Source of the DNA: Adlercreutzia equolifaciens
GTDB taxonomy: Bacteria > Actinomycetota > Coriobacteriia > Coriobacteriales > Eggerthellaceae
Assembly: GCF_029076695.1 (NCBI RefSeq)
Contig: NZ_JARFIK010000001.1
Coordinates: 372,001-436,000, forward strand
Reading direction: 5' to 3'
Length of the DNA: 64,000 nt
The translations under genes and the position numbers were made by a program. The notes beneath the pieces were generated by a model that was given only the letters and a program-made list of their open reading frames with translations, searched no databases and was not told the DNA's origin. Numbering within the stretch: the stretch's first letter is position 1; every line of letters starts with the position of its first letter. This document shows, in pieces, positions 17,595 through 25,619 of the stretch.

Positions 17595-18218
17595 GGTTTC
17601 CTCCTATTCGATTCAGGGCAGGATCGCCCCAAGCTGTCACGGTACCACGTTCGAAGCCCTTCAATGACGGCAATAATCACCGTTTTTCGAGAAATACATA
17701 CCGTTAAGGTAATTTTTTATTGTTGATATGTTGACTTATAGTTAATAAGACGGTAATAGCGCGGTGCTCCACGACCGCCCCTCCCGAAGGAGATCGAGTT
17801 CGGAGGGTTCCTCCCTGCTGGAAGTGGTCAAATTCTGAGTGTTTTCCATCGACGCTTAGTCAACAAGCATTTTTTGGTCAATCAGCCGGCGTTTTCCGCT
17901 GTTTGGCTTCGTCAACTTCCATCAAGGAAAAATGAGCGCGCTTCTGACCTGGTATTTCTTGAAGCGCCTCAAAAGGGTGGTCAAAAACAGCTCATCTCAA
18001 TAGTCGAATCGATGGAAAACGCGGGCTGATTGACCAAAAAGAAGCCAATTCGCCGTGCCCGATGGAAAACGGGCTCCGATTGACCAACAACGCGAACCCA
18101 GACCCCTGAAGAATCCAGGAAGCCCAGCCCCGAAATATTCCGGAGCCGGGCTCACATGGACGCCAACCGCAGAGGTTGGAGCCTTCAATAAGCTGAAGGA
18201 AACAGGGAGGGTGGCTTC
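17595..18218. other. Gene-free region with a four-copy 26-bp repeat
   Basis: This 624-base gap has no reading frame with a ribosome site and codon use like its neighbours. It contains the likely FIST promoter on the minus strand and four copies of a 26-bp repeat (see the repeat entry). AT content is higher than in flanking genes. Confidence 0.6.
17825..18090. repeat. Four 26-bp repeats in inverted arrangement
   Basis: Consensus GATGGAAAAC, nine variable bases, TTGACCA. Copies lie at about 17825-17850 and 17874-17899 (minus orientation) and 18011-18036 and 18061-18086 (plus orientation). The second and third copies pair as a near-perfect 26-27 bp inverted repeat separated by about 110 bases. 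A fifth partial copy may lie near 17979-17995. No coding sequence or transposase is present. It could be a small repeat element, a regulator array or a large RNA/DNA fold. Confidence 0.7.
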
Positions 18219-19895
18219 CTACAGCGAATCGATGTACTCCTTGGCCATATCAGCAGCAAAGAAACCGGTGAAGTAAGAGTAGCCAGAGCAGCTACCCGAG
18301 AAGCCGTGGTAGTAATCGTCCTTGAAAAACTCGCCAGAGTCGAGGCCACCCGCATACAGGCCGGGAATGGCATGGCCCGTTTCATCGATAACCTGGATCT
18401 TGCCGTTGATCTTCACGCCGCAAAGCGTGGAGTACCATCCCGGAATGTTGCGCAGCGCATAGAACGGACCCTCCTCCAGGGCGAACAGATACTCCGCCGG
18501 CTTGAAGAACTGATCGTCCTCGCCCTTCTTGCACAGCTCGTTGTAGGCCGCCACCGTAGCTTCGAGCCCCTCAGGATCAATGCCGGCGGCCTGGGCCAGC
18601 TCCGTCAAGGTCTCCCCCTTGTACAGCAGACCCGACTCTACGCCGGCCTCAAGTTCTTCGCCCATGTTCTCCATGGGGTCGTTCGAGCCAAGCACGGTAC
18701 GGGCGTCGCACATGAACGGCTCCGTCTGCATACGCTTAACGGCATTGCTGTCGATGATATTGAAGTAGCAGTAGTCGTCCTGGTTAATGGCCACCTTGTA
18801 GGTTTGATCCATCGTGGTCCACTTCTCGTTAGCCAGGCGCTCGCCCACGCGATTCACCCACAAATAGGGCTCACGGCCGGCACGATCAATGGCAGACTCC
18901 CACGTAGCTCCCTCAACACCCGAGCCAGCGGGCTGGGCAAAAGAAGTGTCCGAAGGCACGGCGCCGGCGCCAAGCATCATGCAGATGCCATCGCCATCGT
19001 GGGCCAGATGACCATCGTTTTTCCAGGCCAGCGGTCCCCATCCCGGAATAAGGGCTTCCACCATGGCCTCATTGTTCGAGAAACCGCCCGTGCCCACGAA
19101 CACTGCCTTAGCGGCCACATAGCCCTCAGATCCATCGATGGTAGCCATCGCTCCCACGACAGCCCCCTGATCGTCCACTACCAGCGCCGTTGCCGGCGAC
19201 TCAACAAGAATCTCGACGCCGTACTCACGAGCAGCGCTTTCCATCACGTCATGGGCACCGATGCCCTGACCTTCGTACATGATGCCGTTGGTAGGGGCAT
19301 CAAGCGAGGGGAGCAGCATCATGGGACGCGCACCGTGATCGTACAAGAAGTCATGCTGGCGATGGTTGTTCTTGATGTAGTTGGACACCAGTTCGGCGTT
19401 CGCCTTATAGGAGTTGTGCTTCATGAACCAATCGTAGATTTCCGCAGGCGTACCAGCTTCCTGAGACACGTTGACAATATTGGGATCCTTGGCGCCTTCG
19501 ATGATCGGTTTGTTGTCGGAGAAGCCCATGGTTACCTCGGTGCCTACGGACGAGCCCGACGTGATGGACGTCTTCTCCAGGACAATGGTGGAAAGGCCGA
19601 GTGATCCTGCGTGAGCCGCCGACATCATGCCGCAGTTGCCCGCACCGATAACCAGGTAGTCGCATTCTTTCACAGGCGTGCCCGCGTCGGCTACCTTCAC
19701 AGCGGCGATGGCAAAGTCGCCTGCAGAGGCCGTAGCCGCGGGAGCTTCCGCACCCGTCTGGCTCAACGCCTCCTCACCCTTGGCCTTGTCCTCTGCGGCG
19801 GGTGCGCAGCCGGCCAAACCCGCAAGGGCGGCCCCGGCGCCAGCAAGAGCGGTCCCGGTCAGAAACGTACGACGGGAAAGATTCTTTTGAGACAT
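18219..19895 (-). CDS. Tat-exported FAD-dependent reductase, flavocytochrome c-like
   Basis: 558 residues. A twin-arginine motif (SRRTFL, residues 7-12) and lipobox LAGC with Cys30 predict an exported lipoprotein flavoenzyme. The FAD motif VIGAGNCGMMSAAHAG is near residue 82, and GERLANE carries the Arg that in fumarate reductase binds substrate. At the C-terminus the usual NRLGGN sequence is replaced by HGFSGSCSGY, so the second substrate Arg of true fumarate reductases is missing; a different acceptor is likely. GGAGGGAG lies upstream of the ATG. The gene follows a LuxR-type membrane regulator on the same strand. No haem-binding or cytochrome partner lies nearby. Confidence 0.88.
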   Translation of the reverse strand: MSQKNLSRRTFLTGTALAGAGAALAGLAGCAPAAEDKAKGEEALSQTGAEAPAATASAGDFAIAAVKVADAGTPVKECDYLVIGAGNCGMMSAAHAGSLGLSTIVLEKTSITSGSSVGTEVTMGFSDNKPIIEGAKDPNIVNVSQEAGTPAEIYDWFMKHNSYKANAELVSNYIKNNHRQHDFLYDHGARPMMLLPSLDAPTNGIMYEGQGIGAHDVMESAAREYGVEILVESPATALVVDDQGAVVGAMATIDGSEGYVAAKAVFVGTGGFSNNEAMVEALIPGWGPLAWKNDGHLAHDGDGICMMLGAGAVPSDTSFAQPAGSGVEGATWESAIDRAGREPYLWVNRVGERLANEKWTTMDQTYKVAINQDDYCYFNIIDSNAVKRMQTEPFMCDARTVLGSNDPMENMGEELEAGVESGLLYKGETLTELAQAAGIDPEGLEATVAAYNELCKKGEDDQFFKPAEYLFALEEGPFYALRNIPGWYSTLCGVKINGKIQVIDETGHAIPGLYAGGLDSGEFFKDDYYHGFSGSCSGYSYFTGFFAADMAKEYIDSL

Positions 19896-20034
19896 AATGA
19901 CTCCCTCCTTGGTCCGCGCATGTATCTACGCGGTCTCGAAATCGTCGATACAGGTTGAATCGACAAGAGTCAGTATGGGTCAGCCTCAAGACGAAAAACA
20001 ATTGATGAAAGCCTGTGATTTCCCTCACATAAAT

Positions 20035-21591
20035 TCAGTGATAGTCCTCTTTGACCTGGTAATTCCCAATCTCAACCAGGTCTATGAACTCCTGGCGTGA
20101 GTGCACGCTGAGCTTGCGATAAATATGCCGAGCATGGGTCTGTGCCGTGTTTTGCGAAATGTGCAGTTCCTTCTGCACGAAGGGAAGACTGCGGCCACGG
20201 GCGAGCAAATGGGCAACTTCGCGCTCTCGCGGAGTAAGGCCGTAACGTTCCGCGAGCGCATCCACGTTAGCAGCGAGGCGAGTATCACCCGAGGGCGCCT
20301 CGCTGGCCGCCGTACCGTTGTCAGCTTCGGGAAACTGGGGCGTGTCCTCCGTTGCTCCATCAACCTTGATCGAATCACCTGAAGTAGCTCCCTGCACAAA
20401 GTAACGCATGGCCGAGCTGTTCAGCACCACCAAAGCTACCACCATGAGCACGAACACCGTAAACAGAGACACGGTCGCCAGATTCAAGACTTGGCTGTCA
20501 ATGGTGGAGACAAGGAGCTCGTTGGCCTCGCCGCCGCCCACTACGGCAATAGCGAAAGCCGCATCCATCACGGCCACAAACGTTGTAGAGCGGGCATGAA
20601 GATGACGAGCCCCGGAAAAGCAGACAACCCAGCTAACTGCTCGGAAGCACCAGAATCCCGCACCGAAAATGGCATAAGCGAAGCTAATGGCAGGCCCCTC
20701 GAGAAACGGTACGACCAAGAAAGCGAGGGCCATCACAAGCACAACGCCGCGCAACAGGGAGACAGTGATGGGCCGCGGACCGCGAACGCGCTTGGTTCCT
20801 GGTATCAGCAAGACCGCAACAAGCACGGCTAGCCCCACCAGGCCGCCGGTCAAATAAGGGATGCCCATAGCTTGCGCGCCGGCACCACCGACACGCACTG
20901 ACAGCGACCGCAGCAACTCGCCGCACACGGCAAATACCACCACCGCCAAAACCAAGGCAACGAGACCCAAAACAAAAGAGCGCCTCCGCCACAGAGAGGC
21001 ATCCTCCGATGAAGCAACACCGCCGCCCTCGCCTTCGCCCTGAGAGGCGCACTCCTGGGCTGGCCCTGCGAGGATAGCCGCTGAAGCCAGGGGCAAGATA
21101 AAGACCAGGGAGAAATCCACCATAAGCGGGAACAAACGAGCAACCAGATACACCAGCAGGCCGCCCGCAAACGACATCACCGATGCAATGCCAACACTCG
21201 ACGAAGGCGCCCGCTCAAAGAACGCCGCCCATTGCAAGAGAACCAGGGACGAAGACAGACCGATGAGGAACGCTCCTCCGAAGGAAAGCCAAAGGCCTCC
21301 CGGCTGACTGGCAAGAGGAAATGAGCCCGCCGCAGCCGCAGCACCCAAGGCTGTCGCGCACCCTGCAGCCCAGCACGCCAGCTTTCCTGTGAGAATCTGA
21401 GGAGTCCGAGCACCCAAAATAGCAAATAGCACGAGGCCCACGAAATGAGCCCAGGTGGCCCACACCCAGAACACCTCAAGAGACGAAGCAGGATCAGTGC
21501 TGAACAGCATAAGGGTGTCGCTATAGAAGACAATGACGACCCAAGCCCAATACAGGCTGAAGCCCGCCAGCCATCTTAGGTTCCCCTTCAT
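20035..21591 (-). CDS. Membrane-embedded LuxR-family transcriptional regulator
   Basis: 518 residues. About ten to twelve hydrophobic segments fill residues 1-390, followed by an acidic, Thr/Ser-rich linker (DATEDTPQ-like) and a C-terminal LuxR helix-turn-helix: LTPREREVAHLLARGR, NTAQTHARHIYRKLSVHSRQ. It is the same design as the regulator at 1587-3056 but only distantly similar in the membrane part, so the two probably sense different signals. The ATG at 21591 has AAGGGATG-type spacing. It precedes the second FAD reductase by 139 bases in the same direction. Confidence 0.87.
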   Translation of the reverse strand: MKGNLRWLAGFSLYWAWVVIVFYSDTLMLFSTDPASSLEVFWVWATWAHFVGLVLFAILGARTPQILTGKLACWAAGCATALGAAAAAGSFPLASQPGGLWLSFGGAFLIGLSSSLVLLQWAAFFERAPSSSVGIASVMSFAGGLLVYLVARLFPLMVDFSLVFILPLASAAILAGPAQECASQGEGEGGGVASSEDASLWRRRSFVLGLVALVLAVVVFAVCGELLRSLSVRVGGAGAQAMGIPYLTGGLVGLAVLVAVLLIPGTKRVRGPRPITVSLLRGVVLVMALAFLVVPFLEGPAISFAYAIFGAGFWCFRAVSWVVCFSGARHLHARSTTFVAVMDAAFAIAVVGGGEANELLVSTIDSQVLNLATVSLFTVFVLMVVALVVLNSSAMRYFVQGATSGDSIKVDGATEDTPQFPEADNGTAASEAPSGDTRLAANVDALAERYGLTPREREVAHLLARGRSLPFVQKELHISQNTAQTHARHIYRKLSVHSRQEFIDLVEIGNYQVKEDYH

Positions 21592-21629
21592 CCCTTACCT
21601 TGCTCGCCTTCTCAAACTGCTCGTTATAC

Positions 21630-21655
21630 GAAAAGAGCCCCTTTGCAGGGGCTCT
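21630..21655 (-). terminator. Terminator of tRNA-Phe
   Basis: On the minus strand AGAGCCCCT, loop GCAA, AGGGGCTCT, then TTTTCG, starting nine bases after the tRNA 3' end. Confidence 0.85.
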
Positions 21656-21663
21656 GTCATTCA

Positions 21664-21739
21664 TGGTGGTCGGAGGGGGACTTGAACCCTCGGCACGCGG
21701 ATTTTCAGTCCGCTGCTCTACCAACTGAGCTACCCGACC
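21664..21739 (-). tRNA. tRNA-Phe (anticodon GAA)
   Basis: 76 bases including an encoded CCA. The acceptor arm GGTCGGG pairs with TCCGACC; the D-arm has AGCTCAGTTGGTAGAGC, the anticodon loop CTGAAAA gives GAA, and the T-arm has GGTTCAAGTCC. Confidence 0.97.
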
Positions 21740-21851
21740 GGATGCGCGGAAACGCGGGGTTTCCAATGCGAGGATATATTCTAGCGGCACTCTCGCGGCA
21801 ATGCAAGAAGAAAAATGGGCTTTGTGGCAGACGGTTCATGGCTCCCGCGGC

Positions 21852-22562
21852 CTAAAAGACGAACGCCACCAGAGCACCGAGGGCGATAAAGGGCCCGAAG
21901 GGCAGAACCGTAGCGCCAAAGCTCTTCTCCCGCTCGAGTCGGACATCGTCTCCACCGTGCCCAGCGCGGCTACCGGGTCCAACGACCCCATCGTGCCCGC
22001 TGCGGCCGTTGCGCCCATCGCACCCGTCGCACTGGGCGAGCCCCGCTGGCTCCTCGCCCGCGGCGCCTCGAGCAGGCGCCGCCGCTTTCGCAATCCTCCG
22101 CGCGATAACGGCGTAGATCAGACTGCACACGCAGGCCACCATCAAGCACACAATCCCGCGCTCAAGACCCAGGAACAAACCGAGGGCGGCCATCAGCTTG
22201 ATGTCTCCCCCACCGAAAGCCTGCTTATGGGTGAACGCCTCGTATCCCACCGTCAGCACCAGCAAACCACCGCCGAGCACCACCGCGCCCAGGATGCCGC
22301 TGGCCACGGTGATGCCGCCAATCTCAAGGCCGGGAGGCACGGTCACATCAGGGGCCGGCGCGAACATCTCCTCAACAAAGCCCAAGCCCGTATGCATGCC
22401 GGCAAATCCCAGGACAATACGCCACAAGCCCCAGAGTGCCACTATGGCCAGGGGAACCAGATTGGGAATGCGACGCGTGCGCACGTCGGTCACCGTTGCC
22501 GCCACCAGCAACAACACCACCAGCCCGTAGGCGGCAAGCGTTATGCCAGAAAGATACGTCAT
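21852..22562 (-). CDS. Prepilin peptidase (A24 family), minimal form with unusual insertion
   Basis: 236 residues. Both catalytic Asp motifs of type IV prepilin peptidases are present: TDVRTRRIPN and FGGGDIKL. About six hydrophobic helices are seen, but the N-terminal methyltransferase part with its zinc cysteines is absent, as in the short TadV/CpaA group. Between helices 5 and 6 is an insertion of about 45 residues rich in Gly, Arg and Asp (AQCDGCDGRNGRSGHDG and on), unlike the family. The ATG at 22562 has GAGG upstream; a TTG one codon earlier is possible. It follows the radical SAM gene by 17 bases. No pilin genes are in the window. Confidence 0.85.
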   Translation of the reverse strand: MTYLSGITLAAYGLVVLLLVAATVTDVRTRRIPNLVPLAIVALWGLWRIVLGFAGMHTGLGFVEEMFAPAPDVTVPPGLEIGGITVASGILGAVVLGGGLLVLTVGYEAFTHKQAFGGGDIKLMAALGLFLGLERGIVCLMVACVCSLIYAVIARRIAKAAAPARGAAGEEPAGLAQCDGCDGRNGRSGHDGVVGPGSRAGHGGDDVRLEREKSFGATVLPFGPFIALGALVAFVF

Positions 22563-22579
22563 CAAACCTCGGAAGGCAG

Positions 22580-24112
22580 CTAGTGCGCACTGGCGATAAA
22601 GGATGCCGCTGCGTCATGGGCAGCTGTGGCGTCTTCAAGGGCATCGGCCGCCGCTTCAGCCTGGGCCTCAGCCACCGCTTCCTCCAACTTAATGTAGGCC
22701 ACACTCTCATGCTCGGCTTCTCCCGAAGCAGCGCCATCGGTCGTAGCGCCAGCCGCCGCGGGAGCTGCTGCGGCAGGCTCCTTCTTGCAGCCGTCGCCGA
22801 ATATCAGCTCACGCTCCTCGCCCGTCAGAGCCGCACGGGCCTGGTCGCGCAGGTTGTTCACGCCAATGAAGAACTGGCGCATCATCACCACTACCAGATA
22901 GCGACCCTTAGGAGTCAAAGTGAGCTCGTCAGCATTGTCGGTAGCAAAGGCCCCGCACGCGCGCATGAAGGCCATCTCTACGGGCAGGCCCACTTCGATA
23001 GACACGCCGAAATCGCGCTCGAACTGGCGCTTGTCGAGGCGCAGACCGAACAGCTGCATCATAAAGCGATAGCGCATGCGATCATGCAGCGAGAACGTGG
23101 TCTTGCCCATCATGGACATGCGGCCGGCATCAAGCGCGGCGTTGTAATCGTTGACCGAGAACGTGTTCACGTAGAGGTTGGAGCCCAAATAGGTAATGCC
23201 GCCCGAGCCGATGGCCGGGTACTCCTCATAGTCCACCACGTACTCGTCGATCATGGCGTCCTCGCCCGCCGCGCCGGTGCCGCGGCGGTTGAAGGTCCAG
23301 GCGCTGCCCAGCTCGAACAGGCCGGGGCGCCCGTCGGGCAAATCGCCCAGCAGCAAATCGCAGATGATCTCGTAGAACTGACGCTCGCGGTTGTAGTCCA
23401 CCTTCCCCACCGTGGCCGCCAGCGAACGCTCCACCGCCGGCGAGGCCATAAGCGGATAGAAGGTGGTCTGGCTGGCCCCCGAGCGAATGACCATCTCGAT
23501 ATCGTTGATGAGGATGTCCTCGGTTTGGGCCGGGAAGTTGAAGATCATGTCGGCGTTCATGGAGGTGAAGTACGGGGACGCCTCCTGAATACGCTCCATG
23601 ATCTCCTGGCCGCTGCCGTACTTGTCGTAGCGGTCCATCTGCTTGAGAAGGCCGTCGTCGAAGCTCTGGACACCCACGGAAAGGCGCTGCACGCGGCCCT
23701 TCAGCTTCTCCAAATACGACGGAATAAGGTGGTTGGGGTTCGTCTCGCTGGACACCTCGTTGATGGAGAACAAGTCGCGGGCCTGGTCGATGGTCTCGCA
23801 CAGCTCGTCGATCATGATGGTGGGCGTGCCGCCGCCAATGTACACGCTATCGAAGTCGTAGCCCAAGTCCTTCAGCATGCGCATCTCTTTGCGCATGTTC
23901 TCGAAGTAGGGTTTCGCCCGCTCCTCGCGGAAGGGGAAGCGGTTGAACGAGCAGTAGGGGCACAGGCGCTCGCAGAACGGCACATGCATGTACAGCATGT
24001 AGCGCTGACCCGGCTCGGGAGCTGGCATAAACGACTCCTCGCAGGGGGAAAGCTTCAAGTAGTTGGCCGTGCACAAACGCACCGCCTGGGTCAGCAATCG
24101 CTCTGAGATCAT
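22580..24112 (-). CDS. Radical SAM HemN/HutW-like protein
   Basis: 510 residues. The radical SAM cluster is CERLCPYC near residue 47. HemN-family blocks follow: YIGGGTPT, SSETNPNH, VGVQSFDDGLLKQM and FNFPAQTE. The C-terminal domain differs from HemN and carries an Ala/Glu-rich tail of about 75 residues (KLEEAVAEAQAEAAADALED). Relatives include HemW haem chaperones and anaerobic haem-degrading HutW/ChuW; the sequence alone does not choose. A 117-base gap with a repeat copy and purD lie upstream, and the prepilin peptidase follows closely downstream. Confidence 0.82.
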   Translation of the reverse strand: MISERLLTQAVRLCTANYLKLSPCEESFMPAPEPGQRYMLYMHVPFCERLCPYCSFNRFPFREERAKPYFENMRKEMRMLKDLGYDFDSVYIGGGTPTIMIDELCETIDQARDLFSINEVSSETNPNHLIPSYLEKLKGRVQRLSVGVQSFDDGLLKQMDRYDKYGSGQEIMERIQEASPYFTSMNADMIFNFPAQTEDILINDIEMVIRSGASQTTFYPLMASPAVERSLAATVGKVDYNRERQFYEIICDLLLGDLPDGRPGLFELGSAWTFNRRGTGAAGEDAMIDEYVVDYEEYPAIGSGGITYLGSNLYVNTFSVNDYNAALDAGRMSMMGKTTFSLHDRMRYRFMMQLFGLRLDKRQFERDFGVSIEVGLPVEMAFMRACGAFATDNADELTLTPKGRYLVVVMMRQFFIGVNNLRDQARAALTGEERELIFGDGCKKEPAAAAPAAAGATTDGAASGEAEHESVAYIKLEEAVAEAQAEAAADALEDATAAHDAAASFIASAH

Positions 24113-24135
24113 GCTCCCGTTACCTCTTTCTCGTA

Positions 24136-24177
24136 GGTTCGCCCAAGGAAGAAAGCGAGGTTCCGACAGACGCCTGC
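24136..24177. repeat. Dispersed intergenic repeat, copy 2
   Basis: Shares 36 of 42 positions with 16275-16316, same orientation, again just upstream (24 bases) of a minus-strand start codon. Here an internal hairpin CGAGGTTC/GAACCTCG is formed instead of the longer inverted repeat of copy 1. Confidence 0.65.
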
Positions 24178-24196
24178 CAGAACCTCGGCATCGACA

Positions 24197-24224
24197 GTTC
24201 CGCCCGTCCTAGGACGGGCGGAAC
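24197..24224 (-). terminator. Perfect 28-bp palindrome after purD
   Basis: GTTCCGCCCGTCCT is followed directly by its reverse complement. It sits five bases past the purD stop. No T-run follows, so it may act as a weak terminator or as an mRNA 3' stabiliser. Confidence 0.55.
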
Positions 24225-24228
24225 GCGG

Positions 24229-25518
24229 TTATTCCCAGGCGCTGCGGCCCTGCAGGGCCTTCTTGCCAATGTCGTAGCGCAGCTGCTTGCCTTCGAAGTT
24301 GATGAGCTCGCAGGCCTCGTAGGCGCGCTCGCGGGCCTCTTCGAAGCTGTCGCCGCGGGCCACCACGTTCAACACGCGGCCGCCGTTGGTAAGCAGCTCG
24401 CCATCGTAATTGCGACGCGTGCCCGCATGGAACACCAGCACGCCGGGCAGCTCTTCGGCCTCTTCGATGCCCAGAATGACCTTACCCTTCTCGTAGGAAC
24501 CGGGATAGCCCTCGCTGGCCAGCACCACCGAGACCTCCCAGTCGTCGGACCAGCGCAGGTCGATGTCGTCGGCGCGGCCCTCGGCCACGGCCATCATGAC
24601 CTCCACCAGGTCGCTTTCAAGACGCGGCAGCACCACTTGGGTTTCCGGATCGCCGAAACGCACGTTGAACTCGACAATCTTCGGCCCTTCGGGCGTCAGC
24701 ATAAAGCCGCCGTAAAGCGTGCCGCGGTAGTCCATGGCGAAAGGTTCGCGGGCCGTAGCAGCGGCCGCCTTCTCCATGATGGCCACCATGGCAGCCATTT
24801 CCTCGTCGGTGACGATGGGCACGGGCGAATACACACCCATGCCGCCGGTGTTGGGGCCCAAGTCGCCGTCGTAGGCGCGCTTGTGGTCCTGGGCCGGGGC
24901 CATGGGGAAGGACTTTCCGTTCGTGACGAAGCAGAGCAGCGAGCACTCGGGGCCGGTCATGCACTCTTCGATGACCACCGTGCTGCCGGCATCGCCGAAA
25001 GCGCCATCGAAGCAGGCGCGAACCGCCGCCTCGGCATCTTCCAGCGTCTCGGCCACTACTACGCCCTTGCCCGCGGCCAGGCCGTCCGCCTTGATGACAA
25101 TGGGAGCACCCTGTTCCTGCACGTAGGCCAGGGCATCGGCTTCCTTGTCGAAGCGCCCGTAGGCCGCCGTGGGTATATCATTGGCCTCCATGAACGCCTT
25201 GGAGTAGGCCTTGGACCCTTCCAGCTGGGCGCCGTCGGCATTGGGGCCGAACACCGGCACGCCGTCGGCGCGGAGCAGGTCGGCCACGCCGTCCACCAGC
25301 GGCGCCTCGGGGCCGATGACCACCAGGCCGATGTTGCGCTCCTGCACGAAGCTGAGCAGCGCCTCGCCGTCGGCCACGTCCAGGTCGACGTTCTCGGCAA
25401 TGTCGGCCGTGCCGCCGTTGCCCGGGGCCACATAGAGCACATCGGTGTGGGGAGACTTCTGCAGGGCCCATGCAATGGCGTGCTCGCGGCCGCCGGAACC
25501 GATAAGCAGAATGTTCAC
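24229..25518 (-). CDS. purD: Phosphoribosylamine--glycine ligase
   Basis: 429 residues, full length for GAR synthetase (purine pathway step 2). N-terminal VNILLIGSGGREHAIAWAL and PGNGG are diagnostic; the ATP-grasp region has VIKADGLAAGKGV and EFNVRFGDPETQ. I chose the GTG at 25518 because AAAGGA is six bases upstream and it matches the family start; an ATG 24 bases earlier is unlikely. It is downstream of purA in the same orientation, with a hairpin-rich 101-base gap that could attenuate. Confidence 0.96.
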   Translation of the reverse strand: MNILLIGSGGREHAIAWALQKSPHTDVLYVAPGNGGTADIAENVDLDVADGEALLSFVQERNIGLVVIGPEAPLVDGVADLLRADGVPVFGPNADGAQLEGSKAYSKAFMEANDIPTAAYGRFDKEADALAYVQEQGAPIVIKADGLAAGKGVVVAETLEDAEAAVRACFDGAFGDAGSTVVIEECMTGPECSLLCFVTNGKSFPMAPAQDHKRAYDGDLGPNTGGMGVYSPVPIVTDEEMAAMVAIMEKAAAATAREPFAMDYRGTLYGGFMLTPEGPKIVEFNVRFGDPETQVVLPRLESDLVEVMMAVAEGRADDIDLRWSDDWEVSVVLASEGYPGSYEKGKVILGIEEAEELPGVLVFHAGTRRNYDGELLTNGGRVLNVVARGDSFEEARERAYEACELINFEGKQLRYDIGKKALQGRSAWE

Positions 25519-25554
25519 GTTTCGTCCTTTCATCAATTTCAACCGAGAAGGTGA

Positions 25555-25600
25555 AGGTGCAGACTGGCCGCAACATCCGCGAGGCTGCGGCCAGGGTCTG
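25555..25600 (-). promoter_or_regulatory. Inverted repeat between purA and purD
   Basis: TGCGGCCA and TGGCCGCA arms with outer CAGAC/GTCTG complements form a hairpin of about 13 bp in the 101-base purA-purD gap. No T-run follows, so it is more likely a processing or attenuation element than a strong terminator. Confidence 0.4.
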
Positions 25601-25619
25601 GCAAAACCGCCGGAGCGGC

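Noticed and set aside
17825-18090. CRISPR-like array
   Set aside because: Copies are in both orientations, spacing is irregular and no cas genes are present.
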